From: Chitinophaga pinensis
GTDB lineage: Bacteria > Bacteroidota > Bacteroidia > SXHM01
Length of the DNA: 42,316 nt
Assembly (NCBI GenBank): GCA_945870105.1
Contig: CAMBRL010000014.1
Location: forward strand, 1-42,316
Direction of reading: 5' to 3'
Part shown: one piece after another, positions 27,778 to 37,457 of the stretch
Position numbering within the stretch: the first letter of the stretch is position 1
How the letters are laid out: each line of letters starts with the position of its first letter
Notes under the pieces: generated by a model
What the model was told of the DNA's origin: nothing
What the model saw: the letters and a program-made list of their open reading frames with translations, nothing else
The model's database searches: none
Position numbers and translations under genes: made by a program

Positions 27778-29169
27778 ATGATTTGTAATATTTATTCGTT
27801 TATTTCTGAAGCGGTGCAAAACCCCTTTGGCGATAATATTTCGTTTACAGATATAGACGACAACGGTATGTATCTGGAAGAGGTGCTTACCTGCAAACAG
27901 GAAAATGATTTTCTTGAAATGCCCCGTCTTATTTATAAAAACGACCCACATTGGATACCGCATATAAGGCAGGACATTCAAAAAATATTTGAATCCACCC
28001 GCAACAAACTATTTAAAAAGGGTGAGGCGATACGCTGGATATTAAAAAACAGAGAAGGTGTTACAATAGGTCGCGTTGCTGCTTTTCATACCGGAAAGGT
28101 GGCACAACCGGGCAAATTACTTACCGGTGGTTTTGGTTTTTTTGAGTGTATTGATGATGATGAAGCTGCCCGCATATTGCTTGACCAATGCGCCCGTTGG
28201 AATAAACAACACGGCATGCAGGCTATGGACGGACCTATTAACTTTGGCGAAAAAGACCAGTATTGGGGTTTGATGATTTCCAATTTTGATAATCCCGGAA
28301 CCTATGGAATGAACTATAATCCGGCCTACTACCGCAGGTTTTTTGACAACTACGGTTTTGGCACTTATTATGAGCAGTATGTAAATTACCGTCCGGTATA
28401 TTTGCCCGTGCAGGAGGTGTATGTGCGCAAGGCCGAGAGCCTGAAAGGGCAGGGCTACTCGGTGCGCTGCATTGACCCAACTAATACGGATAAGTTTGCC
28501 GAGGATTTCCGCACCATCTATAATGATGCCTGGCGGGTACACGATAATTTCAAGCCCATGGAAAAAGAGCAGGCGCAAAATATTATGCGCATGTTAAAGC
28601 CTATTATGGATCCGGATATTATTTATTTCGCTTACTATAATAATGAGCCGGTGGGCTTTTACATCAACTGCCCTGAGTTGAACACGCTGTTTAAATATGT
28701 TGACGGCAACCTAAACTGGTGGGGCAAGGTTAAGTTTATGTATCACAAACTCAAGGGCGATTGCCGCACCATGTTTGTTATTGTTTTTGGTGTAGTAAAG
28801 GCTCATCAGGGCAAAGGGGTTGAAGGTTTGATGATAAAATATTGTCAGGATCATCTGCTTCCGCTTAACCGATACGACCATGTTATACTTACCTGGGTGG
28901 GCGATTTTAACGCCAAATCGCTGAAGATGATAGAAAACTTAGAGGGTAAACTGTGGCGCACCTACATTACCTGCCGCGTTATGCTGGATAAGAATATACC
29001 CTTTGAGCGGTTTCCGATGATTGCCTATGAACCAATAAAAGAGATAGCAAAAGAGCAATACTCCAAGCTGGAGCCTGCTTATGATAATAGGGAAACATAT
29101 TTTAGGGTAAACAACACCATGGAAACAATCTGGCATTATCTGGCAATCCAATTTTCGAACTCTAAATAA
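27778..29169 (+). CDS. GNAT-superfamily-like acyltransferase (YghO-type)
   Basis: FLEMPRLIYKNDPHWIPHIRQDI, GRVAAFH, GGFGFFECIDDDEAARILLDQC, GMNYNPAYYRRFFDNYGF; start may be downstream. Confidence 0.65.
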   Translation: MICNIYSFISEAVQNPFGDNISFTDIDDNGMYLEEVLTCKQENDFLEMPRLIYKNDPHWIPHIRQDIQKIFESTRNKLFKKGEAIRWILKNREGVTIGRVAAFHTGKVAQPGKLLTGGFGFFECIDDDEAARILLDQCARWNKQHGMQAMDGPINFGEKDQYWGLMISNFDNPGTYGMNYNPAYYRRFFDNYGFGTYYEQYVNYRPVYLPVQEVYVRKAESLKGQGYSVRCIDPTNTDKFAEDFRTIYNDAWRVHDNFKPMEKEQAQNIMRMLKPIMDPDIIYFAYYNNEPVGFYINCPELNTLFKYVDGNLNWWGKVKFMYHKLKGDCRTMFVIVFGVVKAHQGKGVEGLMIKYCQDHLLPLNRYDHVILTWVGDFNAKSLKMIENLEGKLWRTYITCRVMLDKNIPFERFPMIAYEPIKEIAKEQYSKLEPAYDNRETYFRVNNTMETIWHYLAIQFSNSK

Positions 29170-29224
29170 AGTATATATGCAGAAGCAAATAACGATGAAC
29201 AAGAAGCAAATAACAATAAATCCA

Positions 29225-30871
29225 ATGAAAAACTTCCTGATCCTTACTGCTTGTTGCCTAGTGCTTACCACTTACTCTGTTAGCGCCCAAACCTACCAGC
29301 GCAACTATTCTACCCATACCGAATATGGAACTGTGCCCCAAACTACTGTTCCCTCGGCCAACAAGCCAAATTACCAGCCTACTTATGATTACAACAAACC
29401 AGAGAAATCAGAAAAGGAAATAACCACAGAAGCAGAAACTGCTGCATGGGGAGAAGTGATGAAGCAGATAAAATTTTATTATGAAAAAGAAGATTACAAG
29501 TCTGTGATTTCTACCTGTATTCAGTATGAAAAAAATCATGCAACTGCAATTAAATATTCTGATTTTGACATCTACTTTATTAGTTCCTGTATTAATTATA
29601 GCCCGGGTGATATAAGAGGTGCAACTTCTAAATTCAGAAATTTATATGGCAGACCTGATTTGAATGTGGCTGTAGCTAATATTTTACAACAACAGAGGCA
29701 ATATGCTGAAGCTTATAAATATTTTGAAGCTGCAAATAACAGCCCCGATTTAGATAATTATAAAAATCTTTTAGGATATTCCTTTACATGTTTAAAGGCG
29801 GGTGATTTTGTAAAATCACATACCGCTTTTTCCAGGCTGATGCTTCAAACCAAAAATGATCCTGTCAATTACTATAACCTTGCTGTGCTTTATCTCAACG
29901 AAGGTACTCCTGATGATACACTATTAGCATGGGGTCAGCTCAGTAAATTTATATCTGAATCAACTGACAAACGTGATGCCTACCTGCTTCGTGCTCATGT
30001 ATACTTATCTATAGGCGAATATGATAAAAGTATTAGCGATGTAAAAGAATACATGAAAACAAATGACTGTGCTAAGTGCCCAGCTCTGATTGCAAAAGCA
30101 GATCGTAAAGTATTAGAAAATAAAAAGAAAGAAGAAAACAAAATAGCCGCTCAAAAGAAATATGACCTTGAGAAGGCTGAAAAAACAAAGATTAAAGAGG
30201 CCGAAGAAAAGGGAAAACAAGTTGAACTGGATGTGAAAAATAAAATAGCATATGACAACTCAATACTCTACAAGAAGGCTGAAGAAGAATATTATTCATT
30301 TATTAAATTGAACAACATAGTAGAAACAATATATACCGGGAAGATTGAAAGCGGGAAATGTCCAACTTATGAAGCTGCAATGAGAAACAATGACTTCAAA
30401 TCAGTTTTCATTTTGATGAAATTGGGTAATGATATCAATAAACAATATCCCGAAGGGAAGGGTAATGCTTTTGCTGAAGCTTTGGGTTGGAGGCGATTTT
30501 TTATCGCAGAGTTTTTAATAAACTCAGGTTTTACTAACCGCTTTGATCCGAAAAAAAGGACACCATTACATATTGTTTGTGACCATGACCTTTGGGGTTC
30601 TAAACTTAAAGCATACTCCGCTGAACATTTAAAAATGGCAAGACTTATTATTGAAAAAGGTGCGGATGTTAATGCACAAGATTATCTTGGTTCAACTCCT
30701 TTTTACTTCGCTGCATCTCGTAGCGATTTTGAATTAGCAAAACTGCTTATTGAAAAAGGAGCCATTACTAATATACCGGGTGGCTACTATCATAAGACTG
30801 CATTGGAGGCTGCCAAGCTTGCTAATGATAAAAAACGGATTAAATTTTTAAAAAAGCATGAACCAAAATAA
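29225..30871 (+). CDS. Secreted ankyrin-repeat protein with TPR-like N-terminal half
   Basis: Signal MKNFLILTACCLVLTTYSVSAQ; KKRTPLHIVCDHDL, LIIEKGADVNAQDYLGSTPFYFAASRSDFELAKLLIEKGA. Confidence 0.8.
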   Translation: MKNFLILTACCLVLTTYSVSAQTYQRNYSTHTEYGTVPQTTVPSANKPNYQPTYDYNKPEKSEKEITTEAETAAWGEVMKQIKFYYEKEDYKSVISTCIQYEKNHATAIKYSDFDIYFISSCINYSPGDIRGATSKFRNLYGRPDLNVAVANILQQQRQYAEAYKYFEAANNSPDLDNYKNLLGYSFTCLKAGDFVKSHTAFSRLMLQTKNDPVNYYNLAVLYLNEGTPDDTLLAWGQLSKFISESTDKRDAYLLRAHVYLSIGEYDKSISDVKEYMKTNDCAKCPALIAKADRKVLENKKKEENKIAAQKKYDLEKAEKTKIKEAEEKGKQVELDVKNKIAYDNSILYKKAEEEYYSFIKLNNIVETIYTGKIESGKCPTYEAAMRNNDFKSVFILMKLGNDINKQYPEGKGNAFAEALGWRRFFIAEFLINSGFTNRFDPKKRTPLHIVCDHDLWGSKLKAYSAEHLKMARLIIEKGADVNAQDYLGSTPFYFAASRSDFELAKLLIEKGAITNIPGGYYHKTALEAAKLANDKKRIKFLKKHEPK

Positions 30872-30886
30872 CCTTCCTCTGCCGGC

Positions 30887-31510
30887 ATGATTAAACAGAT
30901 AGTTTTGTTATTAATTTCTTTCTTCAGCTCTGGCATAGCCTATGCCCAGTATATAACCGACACCATCAGGCTATTTCAGGACGAAAACAATGAATGGGTT
31001 TATAAAAGTGCATCCGGGCAAAACAGATTAGCACGCTATCTAACCAGTCCTCTGTTATTTAGTGAAGAACTCTCAGCCTGTTCAGACATAGTTGAACTGA
31101 TTGACAATAAAAACCAACCCTATCTTACATTCCGCAAGGGGTATGTAAACAGAGATAAACAAATAGTTATTCCTTGTCAGTTCACCGATGCAAAAGATTT
31201 CAGAGAGGGACTGGCAGAAGTAGCCATTGACGGTAAATATGGTTTTATAGATAAAAAAGGGAATGCCATAACCCCCTTTATTTATGATGATACAAGAGAC
31301 TTTTATGAGGGTCTGGCACCGGTAGGCAAAGGAGCTGATAAAGCAACAGGTGCTAAAAACAAGTATGGTGTTATAGACAAAACTGGAAAAGAAGTGATAC
31401 CTCTTATTTATGATTGGATAGGGTGGTATGATGATGGTAAGTTTAAAGTACAGGATACAAATGGCAAAATCTTTTTTATTGATAAAACAGGCAAGCAGGT
31501 TGGCGAATAA
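30887..31510 (+). CDS. Secreted WG-repeat protein
   Basis: Signal peptide; DGKYGFIDKKGNAITPFIYDD, NKYGVIDKTGKEVIPLIYD. Confidence 0.85.
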   Translation: MIKQIVLLLISFFSSGIAYAQYITDTIRLFQDENNEWVYKSASGQNRLARYLTSPLLFSEELSACSDIVELIDNKNQPYLTFRKGYVNRDKQIVIPCQFTDAKDFREGLAEVAIDGKYGFIDKKGNAITPFIYDDTRDFYEGLAPVGKGADKATGAKNKYGVIDKTGKEVIPLIYDWIGWYDDGKFKVQDTNGKIFFIDKTGKQVGE

Positions 31511-31534
31511 ATTTTAAGCAGTAAGTATAAAACA

Positions 31535-32497
31535 ATGAACAATTACCAAACCCATAAAAAAAACTACCTTACAATAGCTTTCTTTCTTTTTGCTAGTATA
31601 TGTCAGGCACAGTGGAAAGAAGAAACTTACCTTACTGACGATAGCGTACGCATCACCTATTATATAAAAGGAACAGGCGCACCCATGCTAATCATACCAG
31701 GCGGACCGGGATATGATGCCTCCTACCTTTTATCATTAGCCGATACATTGGCAAAAGAACTACCCTCATACCACAATAAAAGAGAACCACTGCAATTCAC
31801 CTATATTATTCCTGATCTGCGCGGCACAGGTAAATCAAAAATAGCTGCCGGAGATATTGAGCGAAAAGTGAATTTTAAAAACGTGATAACAGACCTGGAG
31901 CAACTGCGAAAAAAATTGGGATACCAACACTGGGCAGTAACCGGACATTCATTTGGCGGTTTGCTGGCACAATACTACTCCTGCCTTTTTCCCGAAGCTA
32001 TTGATCACATGGTGCTATTATCCACACCCGATCTTAACTGGAACTGGAACACAAATATCGGATTGCATAAAATTTCACTTCTTACACCCGTTGAGTTAGC
32101 CCTGTTAGACACGCTCCAGTCAAAAATGAGAAAAGGCGGAAACATAGATTCCCTGAAACTGGCTTATGACCGGGCAATGCTTCCTGTTTATATTTTTCAG
32201 CGTGCAGATACATTGAAAATAATGGAAATCTTAAAAGAGGTAACAATAAATATGGCGGTATTCAATAAAATGGTTGCTGAATTATATGGCAATTATAAAT
32301 TCATTACCGTAAACCTACCCGCTATTAAAATGCCGGTAATGATCTTGCACGGGCGCATGGACCCCATGGGCGAAGGAGTTGCCTATGAGAACCAGAAATT
32401 AATACCTCATGCCATCATCAGCTTTTCAAACAACGGACATTTTTTATGGGTAGAAAATTCTTATCAGGTCGGCAATGCTTTTAATGCGTTCTTTTGA
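31535..32497 (+). CDS. Secreted alpha/beta-hydrolase (prolyl-aminopeptidase-like)
   Basis: MLIIPGGPGYDASYL oxyanion region; VTGHSFGGLLAQYYSCLFPE nucleophile elbow; HGRMDPMG; NNGHFLW. Confidence 0.85.
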   Translation: MNNYQTHKKNYLTIAFFLFASICQAQWKEETYLTDDSVRITYYIKGTGAPMLIIPGGPGYDASYLLSLADTLAKELPSYHNKREPLQFTYIIPDLRGTGKSKIAAGDIERKVNFKNVITDLEQLRKKLGYQHWAVTGHSFGGLLAQYYSCLFPEAIDHMVLLSTPDLNWNWNTNIGLHKISLLTPVELALLDTLQSKMRKGGNIDSLKLAYDRAMLPVYIFQRADTLKIMEILKEVTINMAVFNKMVAELYGNYKFITVNLPAIKMPVMILHGRMDPMGEGVAYENQKLIPHAIISFSNNGHFLWVENSYQVGNAFNAFF

Positions 32498-32539
32498 TGT
32501 TGAAAGTAATTCAGTAAAAATCTCCGAATAATAAATTAA

Positions 32540-33265
32540 ATGAAATACTTCTTTCTATTATTACTCACTACAACTATTGTTTTTTCAGCCTTTGCCCAAA
32601 CCCTTTCACCTTTCAGAGACGAAGTCACTAAAAAATGGGGCTACAAAGATGCAGGCGGCAAAATAGTAGTGCCTGCTCAATTCTATTCAGCAAATGAATT
32701 TTCAGAAAACATGTCAAGAGTGGCGGTTAATGGATCCATTGATGTTCTTGGAACTGCGGTGCCCGCATTGCAATATGGCTACATAGATGCAAGTGGCAAT
32801 CAGGTTATTCCCACTAAATATAGTATTGCAGCAGATTTTTCTCAGGAACTTGCATGCGTAAGCATCTATTCAGGGAATGGATATGGTTTCATTGATAAGA
32901 AAGCAAATACGGTAATCCCTTTCAATTATACGTCTGCACAATCTTTTTCTGAAGGACTGGCCCCGGTAAGTATGTCAGGAAAATGGGGGTACATAGATAA
33001 AAAGGGGAACTTGATTATTTCATACAACTTTGATGATGCCTCCATATTTTCAGAGGGCTTGGCAGCTGTGAACATTGGCTATGATGAAAAATCAGAAGCA
33101 TCAGGATTATGGGGATATATTGATAAAACAGGAAAAATAGTTATACCCTGTATTTATTCGTCTGCTAATAATTTTATGAGCAATGGCTTTGCCTTGGTAG
33201 ATGATGAAAATGGGGAAACCATTCTGATTGACAAAACCGGAAAGCTTGATGAAGGGGAAGAGTAG
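32540..33265 (+). CDS. Secreted WG-repeat protein
   Basis: Signal peptide; KWGYKDAGGKIVVPAQF, YGYIDASGNQVIPTKY, GLWGYIDKTGKIVIPCIY. Confidence 0.88.
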   Translation: MKYFFLLLLTTTIVFSAFAQTLSPFRDEVTKKWGYKDAGGKIVVPAQFYSANEFSENMSRVAVNGSIDVLGTAVPALQYGYIDASGNQVIPTKYSIAADFSQELACVSIYSGNGYGFIDKKANTVIPFNYTSAQSFSEGLAPVSMSGKWGYIDKKGNLIISYNFDDASIFSEGLAAVNIGYDEKSEASGLWGYIDKTGKIVIPCIYSSANNFMSNGFALVDDENGETILIDKTGKLDEGEE

Positions 33266-33326
33266 CACACCATTTCTAAATAAAACCTTAACTATAAACG
33301 AAAGCCTTGAAATTAATACTAAAAAA

Positions 33327-33947
33327 ATGGCAAAAAACATCTCCCTGATATCGCTTATTATTACAGCCGCTGCATTCACCACCAGCGCCCAAACCCTTAA
33401 ACCATTTTCTGATATGGACGATAAATGGGGCTACCAGAATGAAAGCTATCAAACAGTCATCCCCTGCCAGTTTGAAGCAGCAAAAGAATTTTCAGAAGGA
33501 ATGGCAGCAGTTAGAAACAAAGTAAAAGTGCCTGATGGTAATGGATTATTCCAATTCGATTATCTCTGGGGATACATAAACCTGACCGGTAAAATAGTTA
33601 TACCGTGCCAGTATTCTGAAGCGCTGATTTTTTTAGGCGAATGTGCCGTAGTAGCCAAAGGCAATAAATATGCATTGATAGATAAAAAAGGAAAAGCAAT
33701 AACCCCTTTTAAATACGATGAAATAGCATACATGGCCGAAGAGCTTACAGCGGTAAACATTGGCAAAACCCAAGATGGAGATGAGCCGGGCTTATGGGGA
33801 TTTATAGACAAAACCGGCAAAGAAGTAATACCTCTCAATTATTACAAAGTAGAATCATTCTCAGAATATGATGCCACTGCTAAAGTAACAGACCAAAATT
33901 TCGAGACTTATTATATAGATACAAAAGGCATATGCGTAAAAAAATAA
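33327..33947 (+). CDS. Secreted WG-repeat protein
   Basis: MAKNISLISLIITAAAFTTSAQ signal; KWGYQNESYQTVIPCQF, LWGYINLTGKIVIPCQY, GLWGFIDKTGKEVIPLNY. Confidence 0.87.
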   Translation: MAKNISLISLIITAAAFTTSAQTLKPFSDMDDKWGYQNESYQTVIPCQFEAAKEFSEGMAAVRNKVKVPDGNGLFQFDYLWGYINLTGKIVIPCQYSEALIFLGECAVVAKGNKYALIDKKGKAITPFKYDEIAYMAEELTAVNIGKTQDGDEPGLWGFIDKTGKEVIPLNYYKVESFSEYDATAKVTDQNFETYYIDTKGICVKK

Positions 33948-33964
33948 GAAATAGTAACAAGCAA

Positions 33965-34642
33965 ATGAAAATTCACATTCTATTTCTAATAATACTTATT
34001 CTTTCAGCCATTACCTCCTGCAATAACACTACTAAACCTGAAACAGAAGACACAACCGATAAAGCACTTAAAGCCGATACCCAAAAAGGCAAACAACTTT
34101 TTGCAACCTGCATAGCCTGCCACGGAAATAATGGTCAGGGCATACAAAACATGAATGCACCCAACCTTGCAGCACAAGATGCATGGAACCTTAACCGTCA
34201 GCTAACTAATTTCAAAACAGGAATTCGCGGAACCCATGCCGATGATATTTATGGCGCACAAATGGCGCCCATGGCGCAAACCCTTGCTGATGAACAGGCA
34301 ATAGTTGATGTGGTTGCCTATATTAAAACACTTTCTGCCACAGCAAATGAACAAACAATAAAAGGCGATATAGTAAAAGGAGAAGACTATTACAACATGG
34401 CTTGCGGCTCATGTCACGGCACCAAAGGAGCAGGCAATGAAAGCCTTAATTCGCCTAAGCTGACAGGCGTAAACGACTGGTATCTTGAACGCCAGGTGCT
34501 GAATTTTAAAAAAGGAATTCGCGGCAGCCATGCCGATGATAAATTTGGCGCCCAGATGAAACAAATTGCAGGCACCACTGAAGAAGGGCAAATGTTGAAT
34601 GATATTATAGCATACATACACTCCGTTGAAGAACTACAGTAG
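33965..34642 (+). CDS. Di-haem cytochrome c lipoprotein
   Basis: Lipobox ITSCNN; two repeated domains with CIACHGNNGQG and CGSCHGTKGAG. Confidence 0.88.
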   Translation: MKIHILFLIILILSAITSCNNTTKPETEDTTDKALKADTQKGKQLFATCIACHGNNGQGIQNMNAPNLAAQDAWNLNRQLTNFKTGIRGTHADDIYGAQMAPMAQTLADEQAIVDVVAYIKTLSATANEQTIKGDIVKGEDYYNMACGSCHGTKGAGNESLNSPKLTGVNDWYLERQVLNFKKGIRGSHADDKFGAQMKQIAGTTEEGQMLNDIIAYIHSVEELQ

Positions 34643-35813
34643 CCTTATTTTTTTTCTTACTATTGTTTTTCTAACGGCTTGCAAAAAAGAAAACACCGGC
34701 AATATAAAACTCGCTCAAAACTGTCCGCCCGGATTTGAACTTACAGCCGATAACAAATGTCTTTGCCGTTCACTTTATCATCAATATAACTCACTCAACA
34801 ATGCCGGTGTAGGTGGTTTGCAAACAGGTTTGCCGCCAATGCGCGATGGCTTTTCACCGCAGCAAATTGATTTAGGACGCTATCTTTTTTTTGACCCGGT
34901 TTTATCGGGCAATCAAAAACTTTCCTGCGCAAGTTGCCATAACCCTGCATTAGGTTTTAGTGACGGGCAAGCACGTAGTACTGGGTTTAACGGACAAATG
35001 CTTAACCGCGCTGCACCTACGCTTTGGAATGTTGCTTTTCTTAAATCATTCTTCTGGGATGCCCGTGCATCAACACTTGAAGAGCAAATGCAGGGACCAC
35101 TGTATGCAGAAAATGAAATGAATAACACGGAAGAAAAATTGCTGGTTTCGCTCAATGGAATTCCGCAATACATAGAATTATTTATGCAGGCTTTCCCAGA
35201 GAAGCAATTTGAACAAATTCAAGCTGATGAAATTTATACCGCGCTTGCTGCATTCGAATCATCTTTGATTTCACTCAATAGCCGTTATGATTTATATGCA
35301 CATGGATACCACGAATCCTTAAAGCAAAACGAAATTGAAGGAATGAATGTGTTCCGTTCTTTTGTAGCACGTTGTGCCGAATGTCATACACCACCACTGT
35401 TTACCAATCAGCAAATTGCAGTATTGGGAACACCCGAACAGGATGATTTGCCTTTTGATCCGGGAGCAGAAAAAACCTTTAATGACCCCAGTATGCGAGG
35501 AGGATTTAAAGTGCCAACATTACGTAACATTGCACAAACAGCACCCTACATGCACTCCGGCAAATTTGCATCCTTGCAGGATGTTATCACTTTTTACAAC
35601 AGCGGGCGCGGACATGCAGTGCCAGAAAATGAAAAGCTTAGCCTTCACTGGCATATCTGGGAACCCAACCTCACCCCATACGAATTAGAACGGGTAGTTG
35701 ATTTTCTTAATACCCTCACAGACGAAAGCTTTAAACCCACAGCACCGGACCAACTGCCATCTGCATTGCAGACCGTGCACCTGAAAAAAAATAATACTTT
35801 ACAGCCAGAATAA
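34626..35813 (+). CDS. Di-haem cytochrome c peroxidase / MauG-family lipoprotein
   Basis: Lipobox LTACKK; CASCHNPALGFSDG, CAECHTPPLFTNQQ; TLRNIAQTAPYMHSGKFASLQDVITFYNSG. Confidence 0.9.
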   Translation: MKNYSSLIFFLTIVFLTACKKENTGNIKLAQNCPPGFELTADNKCLCRSLYHQYNSLNNAGVGGLQTGLPPMRDGFSPQQIDLGRYLFFDPVLSGNQKLSCASCHNPALGFSDGQARSTGFNGQMLNRAAPTLWNVAFLKSFFWDARASTLEEQMQGPLYAENEMNNTEEKLLVSLNGIPQYIELFMQAFPEKQFEQIQADEIYTALAAFESSLISLNSRYDLYAHGYHESLKQNEIEGMNVFRSFVARCAECHTPPLFTNQQIAVLGTPEQDDLPFDPGAEKTFNDPSMRGGFKVPTLRNIAQTAPYMHSGKFASLQDVITFYNSGRGHAVPENEKLSLHWHIWEPNLTPYELERVVDFLNTLTDESFKPTAPDQLPSALQTVHLKKNNTLQPE

Positions 35814-35837
35814 TTTTACACCCAAACAAAACCCTAC

Positions 35838-37331
35838 ATGAAAACAATCTTTAAATTCCTTGGTATGCTCCTCGCTGCAGCCATTCTTTTTGGTGCAGGA
35901 TACCTTGTCTCCAAAAAACAAAAAAGCAATGTTCCGCCTCCGCCAACCGTTAATTATTTCAGCGGTGCGGGAACAAAAAATGCTTCGAGATTGCAGCAAA
36001 CAGAAGAACGCAATGTGTTAGAAGTTAAACAAGGACAATCAATACAGGAAGCTGTAAACAAAGCAAAATCAGGCGACCTCATCCGTGTTTACCCGGGCAT
36101 CTACAAAGAAACTGTTTACATCGATAAAGACAATATCTATTTGCAAGGCCTTATCCGCGAAGGCGAATACCCTATTCTGGAAGGCGAAAAAACCCGCAAC
36201 GATGCCATTCTCTATTCGGGTAACAATATCGTGATTGAAAATTTCAAAATCATGAATTACAAAGGCAACGGCATTATGGGACAAGCCGGAAATAATTTTA
36301 TAATCCGCAATAATTACATCATTGACACCGGGGTTTACGGAATTTTTCCCGAGTTTGGCACAAACGGACTAATATCGCATAACATACTTTCAGGCATTGA
36401 AGATGCCGCCATTTATGTTGGCATGTGCGATAACATTGATGTGCTCTACAACGAAGTATTCAAAAGTGTTGCAGGTATTGAAATAGAAAACTCACGCCAT
36501 GCACTGGTAGAGGGTAATTATGTGCACGAAAATACCGGAGGCATTTTAGCGTTCATTACTCCGGGCTTACCTATAAAAACCTGTTTTGATGTTATCATCC
36601 GCAACAACTATATCATCAATAATAATCTTGAAAATTTTGGCGAACCGGGTTCCATTGTGGCAAGCTTGCCGCGGGGCACCGGTATTATTGTTATGGCTGC
36701 CGATGAGGTAACCATAGAAAACAACATCATAACCGGAAACGATAATGCAGGTATTGTAATGACCGACCTGAGTTTTATTGCACACATAACAAAAGACCCC
36801 GAATCAGAACCTAATCCCGACCGCATTGTTATTCTTGATAACATTATGAGCAATAACGGCAGTAATCCTATTGACGAACTAAAAGCCGCAAAAATTGCTT
36901 ACATGGTTACTGCTAAAGGAGTGGATATTGTTGCCGTAGGTGGCGGAACAGGAAGTTGCATCCGAAACAAAAGCAACTATGTAACCATAGGATTAGATAG
37001 CTATGCGCAATGTCAATCAACAGGAACAGCAAATGTGTTATCGTATATGCTTGCCGAACCTGCACCACCCCGTGATACTAAAACCGAAGACAGAGGGCGA
37101 TTAATTTATTATGGCATTTGCAGCGGTTGCCACTCTTATAACCTGCGCATGATTGGCCCCCCAACCATGACCATACAAGCCTTATATAAAGACAATCCGC
37201 AAGGTATTGCTGATTATATTGCCAAGCCCGTTCATAAGCGCACAGACTTTCCCGAAATGCCACCGCAGGATTATTTGTCAGCAGAAAAAAGATTAGAAGT
37301 AGCAAAGTATATGCTATCAATTGATAAGTAG
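35838..37331 (+). CDS. Parallel beta-helix protein fused to C-terminal cytochrome c domain
   Basis: Repeats NNIVIENFKIMNYKGNGIMGQAGNNFIIRNNYI...; C-terminal GRLIYYGICSGCHSYNLRMIGPPTMTIQALY...EMPPQDYLS. Confidence 0.85.
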   Translation: MKTIFKFLGMLLAAAILFGAGYLVSKKQKSNVPPPPTVNYFSGAGTKNASRLQQTEERNVLEVKQGQSIQEAVNKAKSGDLIRVYPGIYKETVYIDKDNIYLQGLIREGEYPILEGEKTRNDAILYSGNNIVIENFKIMNYKGNGIMGQAGNNFIIRNNYIIDTGVYGIFPEFGTNGLISHNILSGIEDAAIYVGMCDNIDVLYNEVFKSVAGIEIENSRHALVEGNYVHENTGGILAFITPGLPIKTCFDVIIRNNYIINNNLENFGEPGSIVASLPRGTGIIVMAADEVTIENNIITGNDNAGIVMTDLSFIAHITKDPESEPNPDRIVILDNIMSNNGSNPIDELKAAKIAYMVTAKGVDIVAVGGGTGSCIRNKSNYVTIGLDSYAQCQSTGTANVLSYMLAEPAPPRDTKTEDRGRLIYYGICSGCHSYNLRMIGPPTMTIQALYKDNPQGIADYIAKPVHKRTDFPEMPPQDYLSAEKRLEVAKYMLSIDK

Positions 37332-37370
37332 CACTTGTAATAAAAATATCTGCTTTTGGTAAACCCTGAA

Positions 37371-37390
37371 ACTATGATTGCAATCATAGT
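37371..37390 (+). promoter_or_regulatory. Fully palindromic operator ACTATGATTGCAATCATAGT plus -7 element TAATATTG (37410-37417)
   Basis: Perfect 20-bp palindrome, 7/8 TAnnTTTG match 19 nt downstream; upstream of the glycyl-radical activase. Confidence 0.78.
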
Positions 37391-37457
37391 AAATGAATAG
37401 CAACTGAACTAATATTGGCACATTGTAAATGCCCTGCCAATTATTAGTTCAGTTTAA

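Noticed and set aside
28117-28578. Minus-strand 153-aa ORF
   Set aside because: Entirely antisense to the convincing GNAT-like CDS and without recognisable features.
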